Source: Paulownia fortunei | Lineage: Eukaryota; Streptophyta; Magnoliopsida; Lamiales; Paulowniaceae | DNA length: 64,000 nt | Assembly: GCA_019321725.1 (NCBI GenBank) | Contig: CM033110.1 | Location: 11,897,278-11,961,277 of the forward strand | Direction of reading: 5' to 3' | Shown here: positions 21,351 through 32,620 of the stretch, one piece after another | How positions within the stretch are numbered: position 1 is the first letter of the stretch | Layout: the number at the start of each line of letters is the position of its first letter | The notes under the pieces: model-generated | Database searches by the model: none | Seen by the model: the letters and a program-made list of their open reading frames with translations, nothing else | Told to the model about the DNA's origin: nothing | Position numbers and translations under genes: made by a program

Positions 21351-22749
21351 AACAATGAGGAGGAGGTTGCGCAACTACACAAATGTAATCAATTTTTTCA
21401 ATTCTGAAAATGCAAAAGATGGCAAAAATAAGTATTGCAAGCATATAGATTTAATTACAGCATGACAATGCCATCAAGATTGACTTTGCTCCTACATATC
21501 AAAAATCATATTCGAACCAAGGCATATTAAGCAAATCCAAATCTAAAAACCACTTAACAAGTTTGGGATTTTTTTAGTACAAAAATAAACACACCAATCC
21601 TATAGGAATTAAGGCTCAAACATCTTGTGATGGTGGCGGTGGGAGGGCTAGCAATGGTAGCTCCATGGCAACCAGGGCGGTGGAGGGCTAGCAATCGTAG
21701 TTGCATGGCAATCAGGGTGGGGTCTACGACATCGTCATCTGAGGAGTCATTGAGGAGTTGGGAATGATTAAATGAGTGGCCGACATATCTCTAGGCTCAC
21801 TGTCCACTTCTACTTTTATTACATTAGCAAAACTGAAGATGAAAATGAGGGTGCCAAGTTAGGATCCATGTGGCTCCTGAAATGGCGCTACTTAATTATC
21901 CACTACGAATATTTGGAATCATAGAATTTTAAAGTGTATATTAGTAACAAAACCTAAGCAGATTGTAATATAACATATGTTCTCAAGTTAAATCCTTAAA
22001 TGACTAATGTGAAGCCAGTATTTCTATCAACCATAACAATATTATGAGTAATATCGTAACGGACACTTGGTGAACTAAGATGAAATTTTACGAACTTTCT
22101 TCACTTTTTGAACACTTGCATTGTTTTCAAACTCGTGGGCAACTGATCTGCAGTTGATGCTAATAAATTATTCGACATGACGAGTAGATACATTGTATTA
22201 CATAATAGCAAAGAAGAACTTCTCCTCAGTAGCAGGCCATCTAATATCGCGAAACATGTTAGCAATTGTTCGATTCCATGTCCTTGCCATATTTAATCAG
22301 ATTTATAGCCTGCATAAAAGCAACATCAAATTACTTGGAACCAATAACCATGCAAGAGAACTCTGAATTACCAATACTACTAGGGGTGAATTTTCGTTAC
22401 TACTTGATAATTTTACTGCCTGTGTTATATAGGATTTCATTTTGTCTAAAGCATCAAGCCTTCTAAAACAAAGCAAAGAAAAACTTGGTAGCTTAAAAAT
22501 CATTTAGCCTTCTCCACTATATCAATTTTTTTTCAGGCACTCGGGAATATATCACAACAAGATCATAAACCACAAATTTTCCATGTAAATTGACTTTGTT
22601 TATAGTTTACATAGTTATTTGATATTACTAGAAACTTAAAGCAATAAGAAAAATTTTTAAGAAGCTTTTTTCCATAAAAAGCTAATAGTAAATACAATGA
22701 AATGAAGCTATTGGAATAACTGAAGTTAGGCTGCAACTAAGGCAAAAAA
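21351..22749. other. Region between Tat-B and a Copia; possible host gene remnant
   Basis: No transposon similarity recognised. A small imperfect duplication (GAGGGCTAGCAAT.GTAG..CATGGCAA, twice) lies at 21640-21712. On the minus strand at 22200-22490 there are coding-like stretches next to splice-like signals, described separately. Confidence 0.4.
22270..22470 (-). pseudogene. Possible exon pair of an unidentified host gene
   Basis: On the minus strand a T-rich acceptor (TTTGCTTTGTTTTAG) precedes a coding-like exon reading RLDALDKMKSYI then QAVKLSSSNENSPL. After ~60 nt another acceptor (TTGCTTTTATGCAG) precedes AINLIKYGKDMES. The order acceptor-exon-intron-acceptor-exon suggests a degraded host gene or gene fragment. 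I do not recognise the family. Downstream frames carry stops. Confidence 0.3.
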
Positions 22750-22978
22750 TGGTTGGTAACTTATATCAATGACAAATGCCTAAATACAATTTACCCTTGA
22801 ATATTTTCTCTATTTGTTTGTAAACACTTCTTATTTCTATTATATTCTTGTGGACGTGGGCTTTAAATAGCCGAACCACACAAATATTTATGTCATTTTA
22901 TTTTCTCTATTCATTTTATTATTTTATTATCGTTTTATTAAAATAAATGTATCGTTTGATCTTGGTGCCAACCTAACA
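22750..22978 (+). repeat. Copia 5' LTR (~229 bp)
   Basis: It runs from TGGTTGGTAAC to CCTAACA, immediately before the primer site. A TATA-like TTTAAATAG is at about 22862. The left boundary is inferred because no second LTR is present. Confidence 0.55.
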
Positions 22979-22981
22979 AAC

Positions 22982-22993
22982 TGGTATCAGTGC
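22982..22993 (+). promoter_or_regulatory. Primer binding site (tRNA-iMet)
   Basis: TGGTATCAGTGC three bases after the LTR end matches the start of the usual plant tRNA-iMet primer complement (TGGTATCAGAGC) with one change. Confidence 0.8.
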
Positions 22994-23038
22994 ACTAGTG
23001 TTGGTACATTTATTTTGTCATTTTCTTGTTAAAATATA

Positions 23039-24110
23039 ATGTCGGCGATAAAACGTGATATTGAAAAATTTGATCGAAAAAATCAACATCACATTATGGC
23101 AAGTCCAGATGCATATTGTTCTTGTTCAGTGCGGAGTCTAGAAAGGCTTGAAAATTGATAAACCATCTGATATGAAAGATGCAGATTGGGAGGAGATCAA
23201 TAAAAAGGCTCATCCACTATTCAATTATCTCTCTGTGATGAAGTTTTGCATGCAGTAATTTCTAAAAAGACCACAAAGGCATTGTTAGAGAAATTGGAAT
23301 CTCTTTTTTTAAAAGAAGACCCTCACAAATAAAGTTTACAAAAACATTGCCTATATTCATTATGCATGAGTGAAGGTATATCTCTCAATTCCCATATTGA
23401 TGAGTTTAAATTTCTTGTCATGGATTTGTAAAATCTTGATGTTACAATTGATGTTTCAGAGAAACTATATTATATGGAGAAGATACTATTTCTTTGAGGG
23501 ATGTTAAATTTGCTTTGGAAACAAAAGAAAAGATTGATCATGATATCACTAGGAAATCTAATGATAGTCAGACATAGGGTTTATATGCAAGAGGAAGATC
23601 CAAACAGAAAAGATCGAGCAGCAGTAGGCTAAGATCAACATTGAAATCTAAAAAATAAATTGTTAGTTAGCACTGTAAAGAACCATGGCATGTTCGTAAA
23701 AATTATGACCGGCTGCAGAAGAAAAATACTCCACATCACAAAAATGACGACTCTGGCGAGGCTAGTATTGCTAAGACAAATATAGATTGATGTTCTCTTA
23801 GTAATAGAGGATCGTGCTAGGTCAAATGATGAGTGGATTATGGATACCGGTGGTTCCTAACATATGTGTCCCAAAACGGCACTGGTTTTCAACATATGAG
23901 TCTATTGACGAATGAGCTATTTTTATGTGGAATAATGCCCTATGCAAAACTATTGGCACACGAACAATTTGCATCTGAATGCATGATGGCATTGTGAGAA
24001 CATTGTCGGATGTACGACATGCTCCATGCCTAACGAATAATCTCATCTCATTGGGCACCCTTGATGCTAATGGGTGGAAATTTTCAGCTAAATTTCTCGT
24101 ACATATTTAT
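23039..24110 (+). pseudogene. Copia gag and protease remnant
   Basis: Gag starts at ATG 23039 (MSAIKRDIEKFDRKN), with stops after ~50 codons. Further gag wording is readable in shifting frames (LLEKLESL, LNSHIDEFK). A zinc knuckle survives in degraded form near 23660-23710 (HCKEPWHVRKN, first Cys lost to a stop). The protease active-site region reads DEWIMDTGGS near 23830-23860, and a LISLGTLDANGWKF stretch follows at about 24045-24090, where similarity ends. Confidence 0.75.
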
Positions 24111-26170
24111 ATTTTTAAGGTAAAACGTTTAGTATACATATTATACACATTCCGGACTGTACATAATAAATAATACTCTATCTTACCAAATATTTATAAA
24201 TATTTATTAGAAGATAAAAAGTATATCAAAATTATTCATAACTATTAAATAAATATCACAATTTAAAAATAAAAATTCTAATGATTTATAATAATATTGT
24301 TTTTACTAAATAATTATATGTAAGTTGTGTCCTGATTAACTAATATAGCATATATAAAATAAATTTTAAATAATTTAAAAATAAATATAAACACGATATA
24401 TAAAAATAATATCAAAGTAAAAGTATTTTTCCTCATGAGCTATTCATTTTTCTTATATTATTGATTTCGTATTTTTTGGACCAATTTTTCATTGTAATTT
24501 TTAATTAAAAGTTACAATATAGTTATATATATATATATTAAATATCATATATTTATCCGATATTTAACTAATTAAGGTTTTGAAACCTAAAATCCCAATA
24601 TGTCTTGAGAATGACCGATAATGGGTACTCATGTCATCAGGGTAACAAAAAAACCTGACAACAAACAACAAATTTTCCAAAAAATGTAAAAGACAAATTG
24701 TAAAAAGTGGAAGTCATGATGAAGACACCTACATGATTAGGGATGATCACGATACAATTTTATAATTTTTTCATTAATTTTAAACTGAAATGCCATATGC
24801 AATTTTGCTAAAAATTAATTTTAAGTTGTGATTTTCTAAACTAAAATGAAAAATGCAGTTTTAAACAGTTACAGGTGATTTGGTGATTTTTAACCAATAA
24901 TGAGAAAATGATTGAGCCAAAAAAAATTAAGAGTATTAGTAGAAAAATCACTTCAATATAAAAAATAACACCATAATCTTCATTTTGAAAATAATAGCAT
25001 AATATTTTCAATAATGTAAACAAAAAGCATCACTTTCACCTAAATTCCACTGAAAAGCTAAAAGAGAAGAAGCAAAAAGAATAAAAAATAAAAACTCGTT
25101 AGTTATGACAAATATAGCAGTTTACAAAATGTACAAATGTGCCTTCTTTAAAGGAAAAAAAATTAAGAGTATTAGTAGAAAAATCACTTCAATATGAAAA
25201 ATAACATCATAGTTTTCATCGTGAAAATAATAGCATAATCTTTCCAATAGTGTAAACAAAAAGCATCACTTTTGCCTAAATTCTACTGCAAAGCTAAAAG
25301 AGAAGAAGCAAAAAGAATAAAAAAGAAAAACTCATTAGTTATGACAAATATAGCAGTTTACAAAATGTACAAACATGCCTACTTTAAAGACACAATTTAG
25401 GCAGGTATTAAAATCATCAAAATGGCTAGAAATCACTTAAACTTAGGCAACTATTCTAATACTAACAAATAGCTATATCGTTATACATAAATTTATACTT
25501 ATTTTATGTATTTTACTCACTCATTTAGTTTTATTTATGTTATATAAATTATAATAGGTACGTTAGAGAAAATAGTACAAAAATTCTCAATACTTCAAAA
25601 TGCTAATAGAAAAAAAATTATTTGAATATACAAACATCATAAATACAAAAGTTTTTGAGTCTGTAGACAAAAAAAAAAGTGAAAATATAATAATTATCTT
25701 CATTTTCTAATTCTTAGAAAGAAAAAAAATGATTCGTTCATATACTATAAAACTACAAAGGAACAGTGAACAATTGAAAAATAGATAGAATTTTTTTTTG
25801 AAAAAATTAAATATACCAACACTTCTGAAAGAGAAAAAAAATACTGAAATTTTTAAAATTGAAATTAAACATATATGCTCATTGCATCAGAATTAAGATA
25901 AATGAAAAATAATTTTTTTTTATGAGAAGTTAATGAGCACATAAATAGTTAATTATGCAAAATTTAAATAGGTATTACAATAATAAATTAATTAATAAAA
26001 CTAAACCTAGTATTAATTATTAATACATTTAACTATATATATATATATAGATGGTGCATTTCATTTTTTTTCAAAATATCAAACCTCCATCAAACTATAT
26101 AAGATAGTGTAATTTAAATTGAATTTTTAAAATTATAATTTATATAGTAATTTGGTAAACATAATTTAGT
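24111..26170. other. AT-rich non-coding region
   Basis: No coding content found. It contains (AT)n tracts near 24525 and 26035 and one 236-bp tandem duplication (24919-25395). Confidence 0.6.
24919..25395. repeat. 236-bp tandem duplication
   Basis: Unit 1 begins at the A-run and AATTAAGAGTATTAGTAG (24925); unit 2 has the same at 25161. Both end in TTTACAAAATGTACAAA followed by a TTTAAAG. They differ by substitutions and small indels. Confidence 0.9.
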
Positions 26171-26690
26171 GGCACGCGGTGCCAATAATTTTTAAATATT
26201 TATAATCACCTACATGATGCTCGACATATATATGAGGATGCTGTGGAAAGGTGACATGCAAGGATTCACATCCTCATCATGGGATGCCACATGGCTAAGC
26301 GAGGCATGGCGAAAATGTCATCGCCACGTATGCATGTGGGAGATTCCAGCTAAAGATCCTCATCTCTCCTTTATCTCTCTAAACTCTATTTTCTCTCTCT
26401 ATTCTCTCTTCACCTAAAAATCTTAGCCCGCAAAAATCTTTCAAACATTTTCCCCACTCTGTTAACTGGAAGTGAATTTCAGAAGAAAATTAATTATTTT
26501 TCCTTATTTCCTTGGAATTCTCCGTAAAAACTGAATTCAGGTATGATTTTTTTTGTTCTACTTTATTTATTTTTATGTAATTAATCTTGTTAGTTAACTT
26601 GAATGGATTTAATGATTTGTGAATTGTCTTTGGTGGAATCAGATGTAGAAACGCAGTAATTTGCAGCGTACTGAGAGTATTGATTTTTGA
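26170..26690 (+). other. Possible 5' end of a host gene, cut by Athila-2
   Basis: The stretch looks like a plant promoter and leader. A CACGTATGCATG segment lies at about 26323, then a CT-rich leader (26358-26412) typical of plant 5' UTRs. A candidate donor CAG followed by GTATGATT is at 26541 and an acceptor GGAATCAG ends at 26642, defining a 102-nt T-rich intron. The downstream 'exon' begins ATGTAG, so no protein can be proposed. Athila sequence starts at about 26690. This is inference from texture and splice signals only. Confidence 0.3.
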
Positions 26691-27574
26691 AATAGGGGCA
26701 TCATGTTTCACTTTGAAATGTTTCGCTTTCACATTTTTGAAATGATCGAGAAAGTACAAGTATTTTTGAAAAGAGTTGGCCAATATAATCCATATTACAA
26801 GATTCTTGCAGCGATTTTCTTTGTCGAAAAGTGACCATCACATATTTCTAAATGACAAAATTTAACAATATTACCTATCTCATTGTCTAGCACGCATCAT
26901 CAAAAGATTTGATCAGGATAATATTTGAATAGGTATGAATCATCCCAATAAAAGTTTATCACCTTAGTCAAAAATTTCTTTTTGTTTTGGGAGTTCCAAT
27001 GCATGACATCTTTCCTGTCATAAGAAAATTAATAATGTTAGCAAATTAAGCTAAAATAGGAACATTAAATAATTATTCATCAAGGAAAGTGTCATTAATG
27101 GGTGTAATTTGAAATAAGTTATCACAAACAAATCTTGACAAATGATCAACCACTATATTCTTTACTCATTTCTTATCTTGAATCATAATGTTCAATTCCT
27201 AGAGTAAGAGAATCCAACTAATCAGTTTAGGTTTGACATCTTTTTTTGACTAAAAGATATTTCAAAGCTGGATGATCATTGAAAACAACTGGTGAGCCAA
27301 CAAGATAAGATCTAAATTTGTTCAATGCAAAAACTATAACAAGTAATTCTTTTTCAGTTGTTGAATAATTCAATTGAGCACTATTTAAAGTTTTACTTGC
27401 ATAGTAAATAATATATAGTTTCTTATCTTTTCTTTATCCTAAGGAAACTTTAATAACATAATCATTAGCATCACACATTATTCCAAAAGGTAAAGTCCAA
27501 TCTGGAGGCTGTATGATTGAAGTAGACATAAGCATACTTTTAAGCTTAACAAAAGTATTTTCACAATTTTCAAT
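26690..27574 (-). pseudogene. Athila-2 RNase H and integrase N-terminus
   Basis: Reading leftwards, RNase H wording collinear with Athila-1 gives way to the ADHLSRL-equivalent near 27130, then the integrase zinc region near 26720-26860 (nucleotide match to Athila-1 3540-3800, including TATTGGCCAACTCTTTTCAA). Stops are frequent. Similarity ends in the segment AAACATGATGCCCCTA. Confidence 0.75.
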
Positions 27575-28219
27575 CTATTCAAATATAGTGTCTTTTGTTA
27601 GAAGATTACACAAAGGTTTAAATATTGTACTAAAATCTTTAATAAATCTTCTATAAAAACCAGAATGTCCTAAAAATAATCTTATCTCCATCACAGACTT
27701 TGATATTGGCAAATTGGTAATTAACTCGAATTTAGATTTGTCTTCTTCAATACCTTTTAACGAAATAATATATCCAAAAATAATACCAGTTGTTATCATA
27801 AAATGGCATTTCTCCCAATTGAGCACAAGATTCTTTTCTTCACACATGATCAAAATCTTTTCTAAATTAGACAAACAATCGTTAAATGAATTACTAAAAA
27901 TAGAAAAATCATCAACCAAGACTTCAAGAAAACGTTCAACCATATCACTAGAAATACTAAGCATGCATCGTTGAAATGTAGTTAGTGCATTACATAATCC
28001 AAAAGGCATCCTTCGATATGCAAAAGTACCAAAAGGACATGTAAAAGTTATTTTCTCTTGATCTTCAAGTGCAATTGTAATTTGATTATACCTAAAATAT
28101 CTATCTAAGAAGCAGTAAAATTCATATCGCTCAACTCTTTCTAAGATTTGATCCATGAAGGGTGGTGAAAAATGATCTTTTCTAGTAACTGAATTGAGTT
28201 CCTTATAGTTAATGTACAT
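27575..28219 (-). pseudogene. Athila-2 reverse transcriptase core
   Basis: A 214-codon open frame carries the RT core: TRKDHF near residue 12, MDQILERV, FTCPFGTFAYRRMPFGLC around residues 65-90, and the catalytic site VDDFSIF with both Asp codons at 27909-27914. NLVLNWEKCHFM and RFIKDFS follow. Unlike Athila-1 the catalytic pair is intact, but the expected CIDYRKLN reads INYKELN, and the frame stops before RNase H. Confidence 0.85.
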
Positions 28220-28252
28220 TCGCCAACCAGTAACAGTCGTAGTTGGAATTAA

Positions 28253-29400
28253 TTAATCATTCTCATTATTGACTACAATAACTTCAGATTTCTTAGGTAT
28301 AACTTGAGTAGGGTTTACCCATTTACTATCATAAATTGGATAAATGATTCCATTATCTAAGAGTTTAATGACTTCATTTCTAACTACTACTTTCATATTA
28401 GAATTTAGCTTTCGTTGAATCTCTTTAGAAGGTTTAGCATTTTCCTCTAGATAGATGTTATGTGTGAAAATTAAAGGACTAATACCTTTAATGTCAGCAA
28501 TAGTCCATCCTAAAATATTCTTATGCATTTTCAGAGTTTCGATCAACTTATAGTCTTGGAATGAATCAAATTTGAAAGAAACTATTACTAAAAAAGTCTC
28601 ATTCTCACCCAAGAAAGAGTATTTCAAATCAAATAGCAAATGTTTCAAATCAATCACGGGAGCTTTGATACTTGATGGAACAAATTGTACTGTTGATGAT
28701 AAAAGTTCTTTAAACCTTAGTTTCTAAAAATATTTTTCTTTTACTTGCAAAAATTTAGAGAGATTATTAAAGTATGTCTTCTTACAAATACTTTCACTTT
28801 CAAAACAAGTCTCCAAAGAATCTAAAGAGTTAATGGTAGTAAAATATTCATGAACAAGTTCATTGAGTGAATCTACTTTCTTTATTTCGATATCTTCTGC
28901 AGGTTGCTTACAAAAATTAAACATATTTAGTTATAAAGTCATATTTCTAAAAGATAACTTCAAAATACCATACCTATAATTAATCAAAACATTTGAAGTT
29001 GCAAGAAAAGGATGACCAAAAATGATTGGAATTTGTGTATGTGTATGTACAATAGGCATTGTGTCCAAAACAATAAAATCCACTCGAAAGTAAAACTTAT
29101 CAATTCGTACCAACACATCTTCTAGTACTCACTTTGGAATTTTAATCGAACGGTCAGCTAGTTGAATTACAACAAATATTATTTTAAGTTTTCCCATACC
29201 TAACTATTCATAAACAGAGAAAGGTAGAAGATTTACACTAGCACCAAGATCAAGCAAAACAAGCTCTATTCTAGTGTATCCTATGGTATATAAAATGGTT
29301 GGACAACCTGGATCTTTGTACTTGGGTGGAGTGAATTGATGAATGATTGAACTAACACTTTCAGTTAAAAATGTCTTCTTTTGATTGTACACAAATCTTT
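28253..29400 (-). pseudogene. Athila-2 protease and linker
   Basis: The protease active site DLGASVNLLPF has its Asp codon at 29249-29251. The IPIIFGHPFLATSN motif is near 28985-29030, and the linker to RT (KLLDNGIIYPIYDSKWV) lies at 28310-28370. Stops at 28930 and 28725 split it. The collinear region in Athila-1 is 1140-2300. Confidence 0.8.
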
Positions 29401-29449
29401 CAAAAATTTGGCATAAAAAGGAACTTGTTTGATTGCATCTAACAATGGA

Positions 29450-30960
29450 ATATTAATCTTGACTTGTTGAAAAAGTTAAAAAAAATTAGAATTTGAGTTC
29501 AATTTCTGAGTTGGTTGCAATATTTGAGGAAAAAGAGCTCGAGGTGAGTATTTTTCATTTTCATCTTTTTCAAACTTACCTTCACCATTAAGACTATTTT
29601 CATTCTTCATTTCTGAAGTAGGATTAGAAACTTTCTTATTGGGATGAGTAGTCTTATCAATAACTTTTCTATTTTGAAGTGTTGTGACCGAATTAGCCTC
29701 ATTACTGAATTTTCACATGAAGAAGAAACATGACACTGAGTGGAAGGATTAGGTTGAGGTTGAGTTGGAAACTTACCTTTTTCTTGAGTGAGCAAAAAGG
29801 CAGTTAATGTTGAAAGTGTGTTTTTGATCTCATTGATGACTTGAAAAGTTTGATTATTGATGTTTGTTTGTTCATGCATAAATGCTTCCAAAGTCTTTTC
29901 AAGAGATTTTGTATGTGGAATTGGATAAGAAAAAAAAAATGGTGGCTTTTGTGAATGTAGTGATTGGGCACAATTATCATCTCGCCAACTAAAATTGAGA
30001 TGATTTCTCTATTGTGGATTGTAAATTTCAGAATATGGAGATTGAAAAGACTTTTTGAATGTGTTCATGAAATTTGTTTGTACTAGAATATTTGGACATT
30101 CATTGATGAAGTGCCCCATAAGTTCACAATTGCTACAAATTTATTTATCTCGTACAAATTTGATTTCCTTTACTTTTTAAAGTTCCATAACTTCAAATTT
30201 TCTTGTTAAATTAGCAATCCTAGCATTTCGATCATCTTCTTGACTAAGCTAATATTTTTCTTTATTACTATTACCAAGATTAAATCGAATAGAATTTTTG
30301 GAAGAATTAACACTATACCATGATTCAAATTTTTCTGCTAAATGGTCTAGATATTTTAGAGGTTTCATCAGGTTTTTTATCAAGAAACTTACCATTGCAC
30401 ATTATTTCAATAAATTATTTTTATTTCAGGAGTTAAACTTTCATAAAAAATAAAATTAAGCGCTATTTTTCAAAACCATGATGTGGGCATGAATTCAACA
30501 AATATTTAAATCTTTCCTATTATTGAAAGAAAACTTCACTATAATTTTGATAAAAATTTTAGATTTATCTTTTCAAAAAATTAGTTTTATGAGTTGAAAA
30601 AATCTTTTTCAAAAATTCAGCTTGCATTTCTTGCCAAGTGCTAATTAACCTAGGTTGTAAAAAATTAAGTCAAGTTTTTGCTAAATAATTTGAGCTTAAC
30701 AATTTCATTTGTGCAAGTATGATTATCAAAAGTGGCACATACTTCAAATTCTTTCAGATGCAAGTAAGGGCTTTCAGAGTCTAAACTATTAAAATTAGGA
30801 AGTAAATGGATCATACCTGGCTTGAACTGAAAGTTATTAGCATTGAGAGGAAAAATAAAACAAGAAGGAGAAGTATTTCGAGAAGGTTGCAAGTAATAAT
30901 GCATGGTACGTATTTGTTGATTCTCATTTTTATCATGTACACTTTCATTTCGGCCATGGT
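29450..30960 (-). pseudogene. Athila-2 gag
   Basis: The N-terminal capsid part is open at 30665-30904 (FKPGMIHLLPNFNSL ... SPYLHLKEFEVC), typical Athila gag wording. It is broken in the middle. The CCHC zinc knuckle reads CSNCELMGHFINEC at 30097-30137 and is complete. A short coiled region follows at 29.6-29.9 kb (EAFMHEQTN ... QVINEIKNTL). Confidence 0.8.
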
Positions 30961-31110
30961 GGAAATGTGTGGAGGTGACTAAAATAAATTTTCAAATAAA
31001 GTTTCACAATTATTTCTAAATACCATATACCATATAATCATAAAAGAAAATAAATACACAATATTTACAAAGGAGAAATATTTACAAATCTAAATACTTA
31101 CCTTGACTTA

Positions 31111-31130
31111 TTCAGCAACGACGTTAAAAA
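31111..31130 (-). promoter_or_regulatory. Degenerate primer binding site (tRNA-Asp type)
   Basis: On the minus strand TTAACGTCGTTGCTGAAT follows the LTR end by a few bases. It fits the Athila-typical TGGCGCCGTTGCCGGGGA with changes that are mostly G-to-A or C-to-T. Confidence 0.6.
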
Positions 31131-32620
31131 CTTGATATAACTTTAAAGTTATAAACTCAAGTGTAGGTTGTGTCAAATAATAAATTTTTTGTGAGTTCGA
31201 GGTCGATTCACAGGGAAGTTGTTTGAAAAATTCAAAATTATATTTCATAAAAAATAAAAATGGGCTTTATATGATTGGGAATATATAAAAAAATAATGTA
31301 TGCTATAACAAAAAAAATTAAAGTGATAAAAGTATTGAGGATTAGGGATCCGCTCTTGAGTTTTAGATAGAGGAATACTTATTTATGTAATAAGAAAATC
31401 ATGATAGTGTCTTACTATTTTCAAATTCTCTCTTTACGTCAATACTTGTTTATGGGATTCAGTATTTATGCATACCTTTGTCTACAATAAGTCAAGGTTT
31501 CATGTTAGCAGTTGGTGTAGTAAAATCAAACGTCTACCTAAATGAACCAAAGTATTTGTTGTGCTATTAGTGATACATAAATAAAAAATCACCATAAAAC
31601 AAGTAGGGTTTACAACCAAAATTAAAATAATAATACAACACACTTAAATATTATCTAGCTTTATAACTATTCTTCTTCCTCCATCAAGAGGTTCACTCTT
31701 TTTTCTCAATAAAATAAAATTTAAAAATGTATAATAAAAGTAGAAAAGACTAAAAATGGAAGAGAAACTAGAGAACACATTTCTATTACTACTAAAAATC
31801 TTACATTACTACTAGAACACTTACATTACTGCTAGAAAGCTTAGCCTAAAGAAACCTTCTACACCCCCACTCTTACAAGCTTAATATATGGCCTATTTAT
31901 AGTGCTTGATGTATGTTAGAGGCCAAACATATAATGGACGATTTAAACAATCAAGTAGTATGCTAGTTGTCAAGAGTCGATAAGTTATTATACAAAATCC
32001 TCTAAATTTTTAACTACCCATTTAAATTGAATTTTTAGACCGGATACAACCAAATTTTGATGATAGGTAAAGAATAAAAGTTATAGATCTTTATTTGCTA
32101 ATATATTTTCATATATGATGTGTCAAATTTGGCTGCCAAATGAGGGAGATATGGTTAAATTACCGAATCATATTTAAAAGCCATCCTTCTACACTAGCAG
32201 CGGATTACAACATATTTATTGACCATTTTGATATATTTTCTCGCCATCTTGTTTTGCAAATTTATTTATCTACCTTTTGTGTATAACATATCTAAATTTC
32301 AGCCTAAAATCAATTTTGTAAGAGATATGACCCAATTGGTAATATAGGTCAGGATTGTGCTTAACTTTGATTCGAATTTTTGGTGATCTATTTTATACGA
32401 TCACTTGTAATCCAACTTTTTTGATCTTTATACGTTTAGTATGGGATCCAAAGTTTACATGAACTTGTAGATTAATAATTTATCAATCCATAGTGTCAAT
32501 AATTAACCCAAAAGCATTTCAGAATCAAAAGTTACGTCAATCTCTCTAAAACCTGCACAAAAGAAGATAAAACTTTTTAATTTTACTTTTTTATGTTGAT
32601 TTTTTATTTTATTCCTAACA
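31131..32620 (-). repeat. Athila-2 5' LTR
   Basis: It begins TGTTAGGAATAAAAT at 32620 and ends near 31131, before the primer site. It shares the promoter CTATAAATAG (about 31890-31900), the GTGAACCTCTTGATGGAGG block and the 3' end with the Athila-1 LTR. A ~20-bp unit containing TAGTAGTAATG occurs three times near 31785-31835. Confidence 0.75.

Larger units (their letters stand above)
22750..24110 (+). mobile_element. Copia element 5' end with short LTR, truncated after protease
   Basis: A ~229-bp LTR, a tRNA-iMet primer site, a decayed gag and a protease start are in order on the plus strand. Similarity ends at about 24100, after the protease/pre-integrase boundary, in AT-rich DNA. Integrase, RT and the 3' LTR are absent. 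Numerous stops make it inactive. Confidence 0.75.
26690..32620 (-). mobile_element. Athila-lineage Ty3/Gypsy element, 3' truncated (Athila-2)
   Basis: Minus-strand element in the order 5' LTR (31131-32620), primer site, gag, protease, RT, RNase H and the zinc-binding start of integrase, where it stops at about 26690. It is collinear with Athila-1. The integrase core, any env-like region and the 3' LTR are missing. It inserted into the 3' LTR of the host Copia, whose sequence resumes at 32621; the expected other half of that LTR is not at the left end, so a deletion followed insertion. Confidence 0.85.

Noticed and set aside
23822..24058. Minus-strand 78-codon frame
   Set aside because: It is the shadow of the Copia protease region on the plus strand, where the active-site motif is readable.
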